A stretch of 64,000 bases of DNA from Oryzias latipes. Taxonomy: Eukaryota > Chordata > Actinopteri > Beloniformes > Adrianichthyidae. Position numbers and translations under genes: made by a program. Under the pieces are notes generated by a model, which did no database searches, was not told the DNA's origin, and was given only the letters and a program-made list of their open reading frames with translations. The DNA is taken from positions 23,308,160 to 23,372,159 of the forward strand of contig NC_019862.2 in the NCBI RefSeq assembly GCF_002234675.1, given 5' to 3'. Each line of letters opens with the position of its first letter. The stretch's first letter is position 1. Shown in pieces: positions 62,901 through 64,000 of the stretch.

Positions 62901-63268
62901 CGGTCTGACGGCAGGAGCAGCAGCAGCAGAAGGTCCTGACCCGGCGGCGGGCTGAACCTCCTCTTTTGGAGGCGGCTGTTGGAGCTTCTGCTCCGCCGGA
63001 AGGGCAGCGGTTCCAGCCTGAGTGCTCTTCTGAACGGACAGTTGCAGGAGCCTCTCACGTTGCAGCTGCTGTCGACTCCGGCTGGAGGAAGGCGTCTTCC
63101 GAGCGGGGCCGGCTGCTGCGGCTTTGGCCGAGTCTGGGAATGAAATGAATGCCGGTTTGGTGAATGGAGTTCAGGAAGAACCGGCTCTGCCTTCGCCGTA
63201 TTAATACCGCTACCTTTCTGCTGCATCCTCCGCAGCTCCTCATCGGAGAATCCCGCCCAGCTGCTCAT
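59608..63268 (-). CDS. gorab: GORAB, Golgi RAB6/SCYL1-interacting protein (whole gene, 5 coding exons)
   Basis: The exons 63268-63214, 63133-62791, 62123-62022, 61919-61779 and 59995-59608 join to 1029 nt, giving 342 residues plus TGA. All four introns are GT-AG with consistent phases. The N-terminus [18 protein letters not shown] and the motif [14 protein letters not shown] match vertebrate GORAB. A long coiled coil runs from about residue 125 to 265, including [35 protein letters not shown] and [15 protein letters not shown]. In mammals GORAB is a trans-Golgi scaffold that binds RAB6 and SCYL1 and supports COPI recycling, and its loss causes gerodermia osteodysplastica. The human protein is about 370-390 residues. 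The C-terminus here is a Glu/Lys-rich tail that differs from the mammalian one. It lies upstream of prrx1 on the same strand. Confidence 0.95.
59996..61778. other. gorab: gorab intron 4
   Basis: A 1.8-kb intron holding the Harbinger-like element (60096-60775). The rest is AT-rich without recognised content. Confidence 0.7.
60093..60778. mobile_element. PIF/Harbinger-like element with TAA duplication, in gorab intron 4
   Basis: The element is 60096-60775 (680 bp). Left AGGCCCGTTCACACCGGGAC; complement of right AGGCCCGTACACACCGGGAC, 19 of 20 identical. TAA flanks both sides. The GACGAAT..TCGCC subterminal blocks are also inverted. CpG-rich, with ACGCGTCAAAGCGTC-like internal palindromes. No transposase frame. 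Confidence 0.85.
61779..61919 (-). CDS. gorab: gorab coding exon 4
   Basis: The acceptor is CATCTACTGCAG and the donor is GTACCT. Reads [40 protein letters not shown] and WDYSSA plus AG. This is the most conserved part of the GORAB coiled coil. Confidence 0.95.
62022..62123 (-). CDS. gorab: gorab coding exon 3
   Basis: The acceptor is GTCTTTTTCTAG and the donor is GTGAGC. The first base completes Val133, then [20 protein letters not shown] and [13 protein letters not shown] plus AA. It matches the mammalian [15 protein letters not shown] segment. Confidence 0.94.
62124..62790. other. gorab: gorab intron 2
   Basis: A 667-bp intron whose 3' third on the plus strand is a family B repeat (62585-62750). 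The remainder is unremarkable. Confidence 0.7.
62585..62750 (+). repeat. dispersed repeat family B, copy 5
   Basis: TAAAGTCCCACTCCGATCAT, GTGTTCCCAGTGGTCTTTTA and CTCCGAGTTGTGG blocks; shortened relative to 58128. Confidence 0.65.
62791..63133 (-). CDS. gorab: gorab coding exon 2
   Basis: The acceptor is TTTCATTCCCAG. The first two bases complete Asp19. It reads [20 protein letters not shown] and [16 protein letters not shown], then an Ala/Pro/Gln-rich low-complexity part, ending KELEQQEAE plus GT. The donor GTTAGT is weaker than consensus, but it is the only one that keeps phase with exon 3. Confidence 0.9.
63214..63268 (-). CDS. gorab: gorab coding exon 1
   Basis: ATG at 63268-63266 in a good context (CAAAATGAG, A at -3). 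Encodes [18 protein letters not shown] and one further base, donor GTAGCG. Intron 1 is only 80 bp (63134-63213). Confidence 0.94.
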
Positions 63269-64000
63269 TTTGGATCCTCACACATTAAAGAAGCCAGCGA
63301 GGGAGAGAATGTGTAATAAAGTTCGGTAAAAACCCGAAATTCTGACCAAAATTTACAGAAACTCCTGAAGAGTCTGCCATGATTGTTTATGAATGCCACG
63401 TCAAGGACCCTAACAGGATTGTCTGGATTTACGACCAGAGATTTGCCTGAACAAAAAAAAAAAGCAACATGTATAAATCTAAACGCAGAGGTGAAACGAT
63501 GTAATTTCCCTATTCAAATGTATATATAAATTAAAATCAAAATAATTAATGCATTTTAAAATCAAAATACATCAATAATAGTGACCACTAATGAACACAA
63601 AAATATGGCAATTTTATCAAAGCCTTTCCTAAATAGCCACCGACCTCCTATTTGTTTTTGTTTTTTTCAATAATTCTTTTAAAGAAAGCCTCGCGGGCAT
63701 TTTCAAACACCATACTAGTAAAACTAGAAAATAAAAAGGGACTCACGTAAATGACAAATATATTCCAAATTTTGTTTAAGTTTTTCTTTTTTTAATGATT
63801 CAATTTTACTTTGGAAAGGGAAGGGGCGTGTCAATATGGACTAAGTTTTGTCTCTCTTCTTGTTTGTGAGAAGATCAATATAGACCTTCAATTAGATTTA
63901 AATCAAATGAATGCAAAAACAAGAAAAACTATTTCATGCTTGAATTCACATTCATACAATCGAGTTTTAGAGCAATAAAAAAAAAGTATATTAAGAGATT
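63269..64000. other. gorab: gorab 5' UTR and upstream DNA
   Basis: The leader and promoter should lie here. I see no TATA box that I trust and no CpG island outside the first exons. Beyond about 63450 the sequence is AT-rich with no recognised feature. Confidence 0.4.

Overview
The window is vertebrate, and the gene content and repeats point to a teleost fish. It carries short coding exons with GT-AG introns, long AT-rich introns and many dispersed transposon remnants. Repeat types familiar from fish include L2/CR1-like LINE 3' ends with a TTGCC tail, tails ending in AATTG or GGAT repeats, hAT and PIF/Harbinger-type non-autonomous elements, and a TTAA-flanked short element. An Oryzias (medaka)-like genome is possible, but that is an impression and not proven here.

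Two complete genes can be assembled, both on the minus strand. GORAB (Golgi RAB6/SCYL1-interacting coiled-coil protein) has five coding exons between 63268 and 59608. They join in frame into 342 codons plus stop. About 12.5 kb downstream lies prrx1, a paired-related homeobox transcription factor, with four coding exons between 47093 and 31443 that join into 246 codons plus stop. The same order and relative orientation is known at human 1q24, so this is conserved linkage.

A third minus-strand gene begins at about 7.0 kb and leaves the window on the left. Three exons (6962-6937, 2519-2467, 823-756) have good splice sites and matching phases and give 49 residues starting MSGFLYRGR. I do not recognise it firmly. 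Its last residues resemble the stretch just before the CM1 motif of the centrosomin/CDK5RAP2/myomegalin family.

Layout: 1-7.4 kb is the 5' part of the third gene, with an L2-like LINE and a 1.1-kb hAT element in its first intron. From 7.4 to 31 kb is intergenic DNA rich in repeats, including a large foldback element, TTAA-flanked short elements, LINE tails and a perfect 21-bp hairpin, with a few islands that look like candidate regulatory DNA. From 31.4 to 47.1 kb is prrx1, whose introns hold several terminal-inverted-repeat elements. From 47.1 to 59.5 kb is intergenic DNA with a CpG-rich prrx1 promoter, a 1.1-kb Harbinger-type element and an unusual short tandem repeat. From 59.6 to 63.3 kb is GORAB, with a 680-bp Harbinger-type element in its last intron.

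No tRNA, rRNA or CRISPR features were found. No new multi-gene system was found. The most interesting items are the unnamed gene at the left, an exact 12-bp duplication spanning the prrx1 homeodomain splice acceptor, and the well-preserved transposon families with readable target-site duplications.
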